Shown in pieces: positions 54,344 through 63,037 of a DNA stretch of 64,000 nucleotides. The DNA comes from Aminipila sp963524205. Its GTDB lineage: Bacteria > Bacillota > Clostridia > Peptostreptococcales > Anaerovoracaceae. The stretch is from NCBI GenBank assembly GCA_963524205.1, contig CAURED010000002.1:62001-126000 (forward strand). The letters are read 5' to 3'. A program made the position numbers and the translations under genes. The notes beneath the pieces are model-generated. The model was not told the DNA's origin. It saw nothing but the letters and a program-made list of their open reading frames with translations, and searched no databases. The stretch's first letter is position 1. Each line of letters begins with the position of its first letter.

Positions 54344-54432
54344 AAAAAGACCCCGGCTGTGAGGTGACCTCCCATAAGTTAGATTTTTAGGTCTAACTTA
54401 TGGGGGTCAGTTCACTGAGTCGAGGTCTTTTT
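54344..54432 (-). terminator. Complex terminator of the first tandem chemoreceptor, with possible IS end remnant
   Basis: Outer stem AAAAAGACC (54344-54352) with GGTCTTTTT (54424-54432). Inside is a near-perfect palindrome, CTCCCATAAGTTAGA and TCTAACTTATGGGGG. The inner arms resemble the terminal repeats of IS3-family elements as I remember them. It follows the chemoreceptor stop directly. Confidence 0.6.
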
Positions 54433-54445
54433 ATGTTATTCATTA

Positions 54446-56455
54446 TTAGATTTTAAACCTTGAAGCTACATTCTGTAATGCATTGGCCTGTTTTGAAAGT
54501 TCATCGCTGGCAGCCGAACTTTCTTCTGCAGTCGCCGCATTAGTCTGAACAACTGAACTAATTTGTTCAACCCCATCCAATGTCTGCTTCAGAGCAGAAG
54601 CCTGGCCAACTGAAGCAGAAGAAATCTCATTTATCAGTTCTACTGTCTGGGATACTCCCTCAATTACCTGTCCAAGCATTTCTCCTGTTTTATTGGCAAT
54701 TCCTGTTCCATTTTCTACCGCTTTTATTGTTTCCTCAATAAGATGGGTAGTATCTTTTGCAGCTTCTGCAGATTTGCTTGCGAGGTTACGTACTTCGTCT
54801 GCAACTACTGCAAATCCCTTTCCAGCCTCGCCAGCTCTTGCTGCTTCAACTGCTGCATTTAGCGCTAGTATATTTGTCTGGAATGCTATGTCTTCAATTA
54901 CCTTAATAATCTTTCCTATTTCTGCTGACTTTTCATTTATTTCTGCGATTGCAGTAATCATTTCTCTCATCTGTTCATTACTCTGGTCTGCTGTTCCACC
55001 TACAAGTCTTACCTGCTCTGTTGCATTCATTGCGTGATTAGCATTCTTAGTAACACGTTCAGATAATTCATTTATAGTTGCTGTTAACTCTTCGGTAGTA
55101 CTAGCCTGATTTGTTGCACCCTGTGCTAACATCTGTGCTGCATTAGCAATTTCTCCAGAGCCGCTGGCAACTTTTTCTGAAGTTTCTACAATTTGTCCTA
55201 TGGTACTCTTAAATACAGTTGATACCTGCATCATAGATTCTTTTATCTTTGCAAATTCTCCATCATAAGCCTGCTTCAACTGTATATCCAGATATCCTGC
55301 AGCAAACTGGTCAAGCGCCGCTGATACCTCATCAATATAATCTATGTACTGTCTCAGCCTTACTACAAGACTTCTCATGGAATCCGCCAGCCTTCCGGTT
55401 TCATCCGCAGATTTTATATCAATCTCCGCATCCAGATTTCCCTTTGCAAGCTCATCCGTTACATCGGTCAATTTTCTTAATGGGGCTACTACGCTTCTTG
55501 CTACAACTGTCATTACTAAGTAAAGTATGATTATTGCTGCAATATACACGATCATGATATTACGCTTTGTAGCATTTGTAACACTCATAAAATCTTTTTC
55601 GGGAATAATGTATGCTACTTTCCAGCCTGCATCTCTTGTGGTTTTTACAACACCAAAGCAAGATTCACCATTGTCTTTAAATTCAATTACCTTATTCGAT
55701 GGCTTTGCTATCTCATCCATCATTTCTTGGCTAAATCCAACTTTATCTGCACCTTTTAATAAAAGTTTGGAATCTTTACTTGCTAAGACATCATTCTTTG
55801 CTGAAAATAGCATTTTATATGCATTACTATAATTACTCTTAGATTGAGCTACCATATCACTTAATTCATTTATAGTAACATCTATAGCCGAAACACCAAT
55901 TATTTGTGAGTCATCCGTGTTATATAGTGGCACCGCAACAGTAATTATCATATTTCCTGTATCTGAATCTTGATAAGGTTCTGAAATAATATATCCCTTA
56001 TCAATTTCCTCCTGTTTGTCAAAACAATATTCCCTTGTTTTTAAATCAAAACTAGAATCTGGAATCCAGCCGGCTCCATCTAATCCTACATTTGTATCTG
56101 CTGTTACTACATAAGTAGATAAAATTTGTTTGCTGTTCTTATCCGTAACTCTTTTTAATGTATTATAACAGTCTGTGTATAATGGATTTTCAGTTAATCC
56201 CTCAGTCGTAGTTACTTGATTAGTCAGCTTTTTAATATCACTATCACATGCTACCTGGTCAGCAATAGCAATATACTTCGTAAAGTATTCATCAATCTCT
56301 GATGTTACTGCCTGTGTCGATAATTCTGAAATCTCCTGTTCATTTGTAATTGCTGTTTTTACTACAGTGTTTATAGTAACGAAAGCGGAAACGATCATTG
56401 CAAGAATTGCAACTCCCCCTATAGTCACCATGATCTTTGTCTTAAGACTTCTCAT
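54446..56455 (-). CDS. Methyl-accepting chemotaxis protein, dCache type (tandem copy 1)
   Basis: 669 residues. N-terminal membrane helix (about 8-28); extracellular dCache domain with GWIPDSSFDLKTREYCFD, EPYQDSDTGNMIITVAVPLY and GVSAIDVTI (about 125-205); second helix (about 295-318); HAMP; and a signalling domain with IAFQTNILALNAAVEAARAG. The dCache pattern binds amino acids or related ligands. It is a close paralogue of the next gene, with nearly the same signalling half. Confidence 0.9.
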   Translation of the reverse strand: MRSLKTKIMVTIGGVAILAMIVSAFVTINTVVKTAITNEQEISELSTQAVTSEIDEYFTKYIAIADQVACDSDIKKLTNQVTTTEGLTENPLYTDCYNTLKRVTDKNSKQILSTYVVTADTNVGLDGAGWIPDSSFDLKTREYCFDKQEEIDKGYIISEPYQDSDTGNMIITVAVPLYNTDDSQIIGVSAIDVTINELSDMVAQSKSNYSNAYKMLFSAKNDVLASKDSKLLLKGADKVGFSQEMMDEIAKPSNKVIEFKDNGESCFGVVKTTRDAGWKVAYIIPEKDFMSVTNATKRNIMIVYIAAIIILYLVMTVVARSVVAPLRKLTDVTDELAKGNLDAEIDIKSADETGRLADSMRSLVVRLRQYIDYIDEVSAALDQFAAGYLDIQLKQAYDGEFAKIKESMMQVSTVFKSTIGQIVETSEKVASGSGEIANAAQMLAQGATNQASTTEELTATINELSERVTKNANHAMNATEQVRLVGGTADQSNEQMREMITAIAEINEKSAEIGKIIKVIEDIAFQTNILALNAAVEAARAGEAGKGFAVVADEVRNLASKSAEAAKDTTHLIEETIKAVENGTGIANKTGEMLGQVIEGVSQTVELINEISSASVGQASALKQTLDGVEQISSVVQTNAATAEESSAASDELSKQANALQNVASRFKI

Positions 56456-56557
56456 TATTTTATAGTGCTCCTTTCAATCAGGTACCTATAGTACCCCTTA
56501 CAAATAAAAATTGTCAGCTATAGTAATATTAGCACCATGCTCCCCAAAAATCCAGCA

Positions 56558-56593
56558 AAAAAACCCTAAAATTTAAACGTTCTAGGGTTTTTT
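56558..56593 (-). terminator. Terminator of tandem chemoreceptor copy 2
   Basis: AAAAAACCCTA (56558-56568) pairs with TAGGGTTTTTT (56583-56593), with T-runs on both strands. Confidence 0.75.
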
Positions 56594-56626
56594 GTCATTA
56601 TTTGTCGTTTTTTGTCTTTTACTTTT

Positions 56627-58642
56627 TTAGAGCTTAAATTGTGATGCTACTCCTTTCAGAGCATTTGCCTGTTTAGAAAGTTCATCACTGGCTGCTGAAC
56701 TTTCTTCTGCAGTTGCCGCATTAGTTTGAACAACTGAACTAATTTGTTCAACTCCATCCAATGTCTGCTTTAAGGCAGCTGCCTGCCCCACTGAAGCAGA
56801 AGAAATTTCATTTATCAGCTCTACCGTCTGAGATACACCCTCAATTACCTGTCCAAGCATTTCTCCTGTCTTGTTGGCAATTCCAGTTCCATTCTCTACC
56901 GCTTTTATTGTTTCTTCAATAAGATGAGTAGTATCTTTTGCGGCTTCTGCAGATTTACTTGCAAGGTTACGTACTTCGTCTGCAACTACTGCAAATCCTT
57001 TTCCTGCCTCGCCTGCTCTTGCTGCTTCAACTGCTGCATTTAGCGCTAGTATATTTGTCTGGAATGCGATATCTTCAATTACCTTAATAATCTTTCCTAT
57101 CTCTGCAGACTTTTCATTTATTTCTGCGATTGCTGTAATCATTTCCCTCATCTGTTCATTACTCTGGTCTGCTGTACCACCTACAATTTTTACCTGCTGA
57201 GAAGCATTCATTGCATGATCAGCATTCTTAGTAACACGTTGAGATAATTCATTTATAGTTGCGGTTAACTCTTCTGTGGTGCTTGCTTGATTTGCAGCAC
57301 CCTGTGCTAACATCTGTGAGGCATTAGCAATTTCCCCTGAACCGTTTGCAACTTTTTCTGAAGTTTCTACGATTTGTCCTATGGTATTCTTAAATACAGT
57401 TGATACCTGCATCATAGATTCTTTAATCTTTGCAAATTCTCCATCATATGAATATTCTAACTGTATATCAAGATGCCCTGCTGCAAACTCATCAAGTGCA
57501 GTCGAAACCTCATCGATGTAATTTATGTACTGTCTCAGCCTTACTACCAGGCTTCTCATTGAATCTGCCAGTCGTCCAGTTTCATCTGCAGTATGAATAT
57601 CAATGTCTGCATCCAGATTTCCCTTAACCAGCTCATCCGTAACATCTGTGAGTTTCTTCAAAGGTGCGACTATACTTTTTGCTACTATTGCAATAACAAT
57701 AAATAGCAGCACGATAGCTATAGCATAAGCTATAATAATATTCCTTTGCGTAGCATCGCAAACTTTCATAAATTCGTCTTTATCGACGGAAAGTACAATT
57801 TTCCAGCCTGCATCTCTGGTTGCCTTTACTATTCCATAGCATTCTTTCCCATTATCTTCAAATTTTATAGCCTTGTCAGAAGGTTTGGCAACTTCTTTAA
57901 CCATGTTCTGACTTAATCCAATACTATCAATTGATTTTAAAATTCTTTTTTCATCTTTTGCAGCAAGAATCTGACCTTGTCCAGAAACCAGCATTGTGTA
58001 ACACCCATCTTTTGCATATTCTGTATCTACATTAACAACCATATCACTTAAATCATCTATGGTTACATCAATACCTGCAATACCTACGATAGTATTTCCA
58101 GCCAGATCATATACAGGTACTGATACTGTAATAACCATGCTGCCTGTATCCAGGTCCTGATAAGGCTCTGTTATAATATATCCTTTTTCTAAATCTTTCG
58201 CATTGCCAAACCAGTAACTTCTTGTTTTCAAATCAAAACCTGGATCCGAAACCCAGTCTCCACCATCAAATGCTACATCACAATTTGTCGAAGCTATATA
58301 GGCTGATAGAATATTTTTTTTATCTAATTCCATAATCTTATTTAAAGAATTATATGTACCTTCATAAGAGGGTAACTGTAAATAGTTTTCCCTTGCTGTT
58401 ATTTCCGTCAAAGTTTTCTTAACGTTACTGTCAGATGCCATTTGCTGAGCCATTATAATATACTTTGTAAAATATTCGTTAACTTCTAAGGTTACTGTTT
58501 TTGTAGTAAGCTCTGAAATATGTTCTTCATTACTAACAACAGTATCCACTACAGTACTTACGGTAACCAGTGCAGAAATAATCATTGCTAATATAGCAAC
58601 CCCTCCGATCATTACCATAATTTTTGTTCTGATACTTTTCAT
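56627..58642 (-). CDS. Methyl-accepting chemotaxis protein, dCache type (tandem copy 2)
   Basis: About 671 residues starting MKSIRTKIMVMIGGVAI at 58642 (AAGGAG before it). Same layout as copy 1: dCache sensor with SDPGFDLKTRSYWFG, EPYQDLDTGSMVITVSVPVY and GIAGIDVTI, then HAMP and a near-identical signalling domain. The sensor halves have diverged more than the signalling halves, as expected after duplication with ligand change. Confidence 0.9.
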   Translation of the reverse strand: MKSIRTKIMVMIGGVAILAMIISALVTVSTVVDTVVSNEEHISELTTKTVTLEVNEYFTKYIIMAQQMASDSNVKKTLTEITARENYLQLPSYEGTYNSLNKIMELDKKNILSAYIASTNCDVAFDGGDWVSDPGFDLKTRSYWFGNAKDLEKGYIITEPYQDLDTGSMVITVSVPVYDLAGNTIVGIAGIDVTIDDLSDMVVNVDTEYAKDGCYTMLVSGQGQILAAKDEKRILKSIDSIGLSQNMVKEVAKPSDKAIKFEDNGKECYGIVKATRDAGWKIVLSVDKDEFMKVCDATQRNIIIAYAIAIVLLFIVIAIVAKSIVAPLKKLTDVTDELVKGNLDADIDIHTADETGRLADSMRSLVVRLRQYINYIDEVSTALDEFAAGHLDIQLEYSYDGEFAKIKESMMQVSTVFKNTIGQIVETSEKVANGSGEIANASQMLAQGAANQASTTEELTATINELSQRVTKNADHAMNASQQVKIVGGTADQSNEQMREMITAIAEINEKSAEIGKIIKVIEDIAFQTNILALNAAVEAARAGEAGKGFAVVADEVRNLASKSAEAAKDTTHLIEETIKAVENGTGIANKTGEMLGQVIEGVSQTVELINEISSASVGQAAALKQTLDGVEQISSVVQTNAATAEESSAASDELSKQANALKGVASQFKL

Positions 58643-58790
58643 GGCTGACTCCTTCTTTCCAAACAAATAAAAAAATAATAAATAATTTCCTATTCTGCAT
58701 AGTTGCAAAATATTCCCTATTTCGTCATTTTATCACTATTCAGATTATTTCGAAAGGTCTTTCGGTTAGAAAAGCCGTTTTTTATTCGTC

Positions 58791-60191
58791 CTATTTCGAC
58801 AATAAAATTATCTGATTTTTCATCTTTGCATAATAATACGCTATAATACTTACAAGGCTTAAGATCCACGAAATCCAGTATGTGTAATACACAACCATCA
58901 AATTACTTCCCCATAGGTGTACCGAAATAGGCAAGAATATCACTCTGAAAATACACATAAATAGAATATTTATTAGCATTGGCATAATAGAATTCCCTGC
59001 TCCAGATATAACCCCTATGTAGATTCGTGCTGCTGCCAGCATAAAATAAAAAGGAACCATATAGTATACCATATTGCATGCATATGATATAACATCATCG
59101 GACTTAGTAAATATTTCAAAGCATGGCTCTGCAAAGATGACGATTAAAATTCCTACTGCCACTGTAAATCCACAACTCATAATAAGTCCAGACTTTAGTC
59201 CCCCAAATATTCTTTCGGGTTTGTTTGCTCCAAAGTTCTGTCCTGTAAAGGTCATAACTGCTAGGCTAAAGCTCATAAAAGGCAGTATAATAAATCCATC
59301 AAGCCTGCAAAATGCACTCCATGCTGCCATTACATCAGAGCCCAGACTATTAATATGGCTTTGAACGACTATATTTGAAAAATTTATAACTACACTCTGC
59401 ATTCCTATAGGTAATCCTAATATGACTATTCGTTTAAAGATCTCAAATAATCGACCTTTTTCTTTTTCCTCTGTCTGACTAGTATTAATACTAATTTCTT
59501 CCGCGGTTTGCTTCTTGTTGTCTATGGTAATCTTCTTCTTAACTGCAATGCAGACTAAAAAAGCTGCAACAATCTGCGCAATGCATGTAGCAATAGCGGT
59601 ACCCTCTACATCCATGCCTAATACTTGTATAAAAGTAAGATCTAAAATTACATTTACAATGCATGCAACACTAAGAAAATATAACGGGGTCTTAGAATCC
59701 CCCATTGCCTGCAGACTTGCGGCCCCCATATTATAAATAAGCATAGGTAACATTCCTGCGAAACAATAAGTCAAATAGTTATCTGCCTGTAAAAACACGT
59801 CACTGGGAGTGTCCATCAGGCGTAAAAAAACAGGTGTAAATAATACACCTATTACAGAGAAAATGATTCCAAATACTATGGTAAAAACTGATGCTGCACG
59901 GATAGTCTGTCCTAGTCTGTTAGTATCTCCAGCTCCCACATATTGCGCCAATATAATGCCTGCCCCATTTGCCATTCCAGAGAAGAAGTTTACCATTAAT
60001 ACCGTAATAGATGCAGCAGCACCAACTGCCGCTAATGCTGTACTGCCAAGACATTGTCCAACAATTATAGAATCTGTGATAAAATATAGCTGCTGCAGCA
60101 TATTTCCTAAAAGCAAGGGCATTGCAAATAAGAACAGCTGTCTTGAAATCTTTCCTTCAGTTAAGTTGTTATTACCAATTTTTGCAGACAT
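58791..60191 (-). CDS. MATE-family multidrug exporter
   Basis: 466 residues with twelve membrane helices in two MatE halves. The signatures are LFLFAMPLLLGNMLQQLYFITDSIIVG at the start and GLPIGMQSVVINFSNI at about 260, the start of the second half. It exchanges Na+ or H+ for cationic drugs or metabolites. It overlaps the preceding deacylase gene by 20 bp, so they are co-transcribed. Confidence 0.88.
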   Translation of the reverse strand: MSAKIGNNNLTEGKISRQLFLFAMPLLLGNMLQQLYFITDSIIVGQCLGSTALAAVGAAASITVLMVNFFSGMANGAGIILAQYVGAGDTNRLGQTIRAASVFTIVFGIIFSVIGVLFTPVFLRLMDTPSDVFLQADNYLTYCFAGMLPMLIYNMGAASLQAMGDSKTPLYFLSVACIVNVILDLTFIQVLGMDVEGTAIATCIAQIVAAFLVCIAVKKKITIDNKKQTAEEISINTSQTEEKEKGRLFEIFKRIVILGLPIGMQSVVINFSNIVVQSHINSLGSDVMAAWSAFCRLDGFIILPFMSFSLAVMTFTGQNFGANKPERIFGGLKSGLIMSCGFTVAVGILIVIFAEPCFEIFTKSDDVISYACNMVYYMVPFYFMLAAARIYIGVISGAGNSIMPMLINILFMCIFRVIFLPISVHLWGSNLMVVYYTYWISWILSLVSIIAYYYAKMKNQIILLSK

Positions 60192-60639
60192 CTACCCACC
60201 CCACGTAATCAGAGTATGCTTCAAGTTCAGGTATTGTTAATTCAATAGCGCTATTGCTGCTTCCACAGGCTGGGAATACTGTTTCAAAGCGTTTTAAAGA
60301 CTCATCTAAATAAACCTTTACTCCTTCATTTATGCCAAATGGACAAACTCCACCAATAGCATGTCCTATATATTCAACAACTTCTTCTGGAGTAAGCATT
60401 TTAGCTTTTGTGTGAAACTGACCTTTATATTTACCATTGTCTATTCTGGCATCTCCTGCCATGACGATTAGTATTGGGTTCTCGTCAATTTTAAAAGACA
60501 TGGTTTTTGCAATCCGCTCAGGTTCACATCCTGCCGCTACAGCTGCTAGTTCCACCGTTGCGCTAGATACTTGAAATTCCAAAATTCTGTCTTCAATATT
60601 AAATTTATTAAAATATTCTCTACATTTTTCAATAGCCAT
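60172..60639 (-). CDS. YbaK/ProX-type aminoacyl-tRNA deacylase
   Basis: About 155 residues starting MAIEKCREYFNK at 60639 after GGAGG; a TTG 12 bases upstream is rejected. The YbaK fold is shown by AKTMSFKIDENPILIVMAGDARID, FHTKAKMLTPEEV and GGVCPFGI. It hydrolyses mischarged aminoacyl-tRNA such as Ala- or Cys-tRNA(Pro). The neighbour is a MATE exporter. Confidence 0.82.
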   Translation of the reverse strand: MAIEKCREYFNKFNIEDRILEFQVSSATVELAAVAAGCEPERIAKTMSFKIDENPILIVMAGDARIDNGKYKGQFHTKAKMLTPEEVVEYIGHAIGGVCPFGINEGVKVYLDESLKRFETVFPACGSSNSAIELTIPELEAYSDYVGWVDVCKNW

Positions 60640-60764
60640 TTCCGCCTCCAAATATTATTATATTCCTATTAGTTTCTTCCTAATTCTACCACCCCATTCC
60701 AAAAAAGAAAACTATAGTTCACAATTACTTATAAACTATAGTTCTATTTTTATCATCTATTTAA

Positions 60765-61700
60765 TTACTTTACACTACCTCTTCTTCGAATACTTGCGAA
60801 AATCGAGCCAGATATATTGTGCCAAATACTAAATATTGCTCCTGGCAATGTTGCTAATGGATTTGATGAAAAATTAACTGCTGCCAACGAAACTGCCAGT
60901 CCACTATTCTGCATAGCAACCTCTATAGCAACAGCGGTTACTTTTGAATACTCCATTTTCATCAACTTAGCTACGATTAAGCCCAAAATCAATCCGCATA
61001 GGTTGTGGAGCGCTACTACAACCAGCACAAGTATGCCACAGCTTAAGATTTTTGTTGTATTTTGTGCCACTATACCTGAAATAATCATGACAATGGCAAC
61101 TACAGAAATTAATGGGAGCACATTGCTAATCCTTTTAACCTGATAAACAAAAAACTTATTTAGTACAATTCCAAGCATGACAGGTATTAGAATAATTTTT
61201 ACTACAGATAATAACATGGCCCAAAATGATACTTCTATCCACGCTCCCCCCAGAACTACAACTAATAAAGGTGTCATTAAAGGCGCAATTAAGGTGGTGG
61301 CAATGGTCATGGCCACCGATAGAGCCACATCTCCTCTGGCTATGTAAGTAATAACATTACTGGCAGTGCCACCTGGACAGCAGCCTACCAGAATAACACC
61401 TATGGCTAAGTCTGGTTCTAAGTTAAATACCACTGCCAAAGCCCAAGCACTTAACGGCATAATCGTATATTGGGCAAGACAGCCTATTAATATATGTTTT
61501 TTATGAGAAAAGACAGATTTAAAATCCACCCATTTAATTGTTAAACCCATACCAAACATTGCAGTTCCTAAAAAACATGCTGTGTAGTTTGTTGCCCAGG
61601 CAAACCCTGTAGGATAGATAAAAGCCAATATTGAAAATATAATAATCACAATCCCTATATACCGGGATAGAAAGGAGCTGACTCTAGATATGGCGTTCAT
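60765..61700 (-). CDS. BASS-family transporter, possible PanS (pantothenate precursor uptake)
   Basis: About 311 residues starting MNAISRVSSFLSRYIG at 61700; GAGGAATAG lies just upstream, inside the end of panC. Nine or ten membrane helices with GLTIKWVDF, VGCCPGGTASNVITYIARGDVALSVAMT (the bile acid:Na+ symporter core) and EVAMQNSGLAVSLA. It is 4 bp after the panC stop. PanS of this family imports ketopantoate, so the gene order supports that role, by inference only. Confidence 0.72.
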   Translation of the reverse strand: MNAISRVSSFLSRYIGIVIIIFSILAFIYPTGFAWATNYTACFLGTAMFGMGLTIKWVDFKSVFSHKKHILIGCLAQYTIMPLSAWALAVVFNLEPDLAIGVILVGCCPGGTASNVITYIARGDVALSVAMTIATTLIAPLMTPLLVVVLGGAWIEVSFWAMLLSVVKIILIPVMLGIVLNKFFVYQVKRISNVLPLISVVAIVMIISGIVAQNTTKILSCGILVLVVVALHNLCGLILGLIVAKLMKMEYSKVTAVAIEVAMQNSGLAVSLAAVNFSSNPLATLPGAIFSIWHNISGSIFASIRRRGSVK

Positions 61701-61704
61701 CTTT

Positions 61705-62547
61705 CTATTCCTCACCATATATAAAATTATCTATTAATCTGGTTTTACCAATATATACTGCCATAGCAACCACTACAGGCTTTTCAACATGATCTACAGG
61801 CTGCATAGTTAAAACATCTACCATAGATACATAATCAATTTTAGCTAAAGATTCTTTTTCTATTATTTCACGCATCTGCTCAAGAACCATTTCACTATCA
61901 CAACCCATAAAGATTATTTCCTGACCCTTCTTAACAGCCTTTGAAAGGCAAAGAGCCGCCTTGCGTTCTGTCTCATCTAAGTAGGTATTCCTTGAGGATT
62001 TAGCCAGTCCATCTTCTTCACGGATAATCGGGCACCCTACTATCCTGATATGAAAGTTCAAATCCTTTACCATCTTTTTAATGATAGCAAGTTGCTGTGC
62101 GTCTTTTTGACCAAAGTATGCATTATCTGGTGTTATAATGTTAAAAAGCTTAGAAACTACTGTGCAGACTCCTTGAAAATGTGTCGGCCTTGTTCTGCCA
62201 CATAAGTTATCAGAAAGTGTTGTAATGTTTACAACAGTGCATGGGTTCTGGTACATTTCCTCTGCTTCTGGGTGAAAAATCAAATCTGCTCCCATTTTCT
62301 CACAAAGTGCAGTGTCCCGGTTAAAATCCCTAGGGTATGCCCCTAAATCCTCATTTTCTCCAAACTGCATTGGATTAATGAAAACGGATACTACTACTTT
62401 ATCATTTTCCTCACGGCATTTTTTTATAAGGCTTGCATGTCCCTCATGTAAAAATCCCATGGTCGGAACAAATCCAATCGTTAACCCTTCCTTCTTCCAC
62501 TGACAGATAATGTCTCTGGTTTCTAAAACTGTTGCTGTAACTTTCAT
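61705..62547 (-). CDS. panC: Pantothenate synthetase
   Basis: About 280 residues starting MKVTATVLETRDIICQW at 62547 with AGAGAGG before it. Motifs: VPTMGFLHEGHASLI (HIGH-like), VSVFINPMQFGENED, FGQKDAQQLAIIKKMVKDLN, and the KSSRNTYL (KMSKS-like). It joins pantoate and beta-alanine. No panB or panD is in the window; uptake by the coupled transporter would fit. Confidence 0.93.
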   Translation of the reverse strand: MKVTATVLETRDIICQWKKEGLTIGFVPTMGFLHEGHASLIKKCREENDKVVVSVFINPMQFGENEDLGAYPRDFNRDTALCEKMGADLIFHPEAEEMYQNPCTVVNITTLSDNLCGRTRPTHFQGVCTVVSKLFNIITPDNAYFGQKDAQQLAIIKKMVKDLNFHIRIVGCPIIREEDGLAKSSRNTYLDETERKAALCLSKAVKKGQEIIFMGCDSEMVLEQMREIIEKESLAKIDYVSMVDVLTMQPVDHVEKPVVVAMAVYIGKTRLIDNFIYGEE

Positions 62548-62624
62548 TTTTTTACCTCTCTTCATAAATAAACTTGAAGATAGTTCTCTTAATTGATCCT
62601 AAGCAATCCAAAACAATAAAAAAA

Positions 62625-62657
62625 CACTTTCCAAAGCATAAAAAGTCTCGGAAAGTG
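62625..62657 (-). terminator. Terminator of the copper ATPase gene
   Basis: CACTTTCC (62625-62632) pairs with GGAAAGTG (62650-62657), followed on the minus strand by seven T. It is about 170 bp after the copper ATPase stop; the stretch between is AT-rich and holds no gene. Confidence 0.6.
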
Positions 62658-62830
62658 CATATTGTACTTTTATTAATTGTGAAATCCGAGTCTTATTCAA
62701 TCATTAATATAAGCTCATTATCTAATAAATTTTAGTTCAAATACATAAAATCAATCAGAGTATAGTTTCTTAACAAATACTATCTCCGTTTTGCATTATA
62801 GCATATAAACTACGTTCAGTAAAAAGTTTT

Positions 62831-63037
62831 TTATTGTATTACTTGTGTAACAGTATATCCCGCCTCTTCTACAGCGGCTTTTAATTCGTCTGTAGATATT
62901 GTAGCTGGAATTTCGACTTTAGCTTCTTTATTGTCAAGATTCACCTCTACAGTTGCCCCTTTAAAGGATTCCAGTGCTTCTCTTACATGTTTTACACAGT
63001 TATCACACATCATTCCATCAATTTTTAAAGTTACCAT
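62831..63037 (-). CDS. Possible separate CopZ-like chaperone from an internal start
   Basis: The ATG at 63037 is in frame with the ATPase, and AGGAGG (63046-63051) lies 8 bases upstream, a perfect ribosome site inside the coding frame. A 68-residue protein with the GMMCDNC copper site would result. Whether it is made in addition to the fusion is unproven. Confidence 0.4.
   Translation of the reverse strand: MVTLKIDGMMCDNCVKHVREALESFKGATVEVNLDNKEAKVEIPATISTDELKAAVEEAGYTVTQVIQ

Larger units (their letters stand above)
53834..54445. other. Long intergenic region with gene remnant and complex terminator
   Basis: Over 600 bp between murI and the first chemoreceptor. The left 340 bp is AT-rich with no visible feature. 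A short decayed coding remnant lies at 54180-54341, and a complex hairpin at 54344-54432. Confidence 0.5.
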
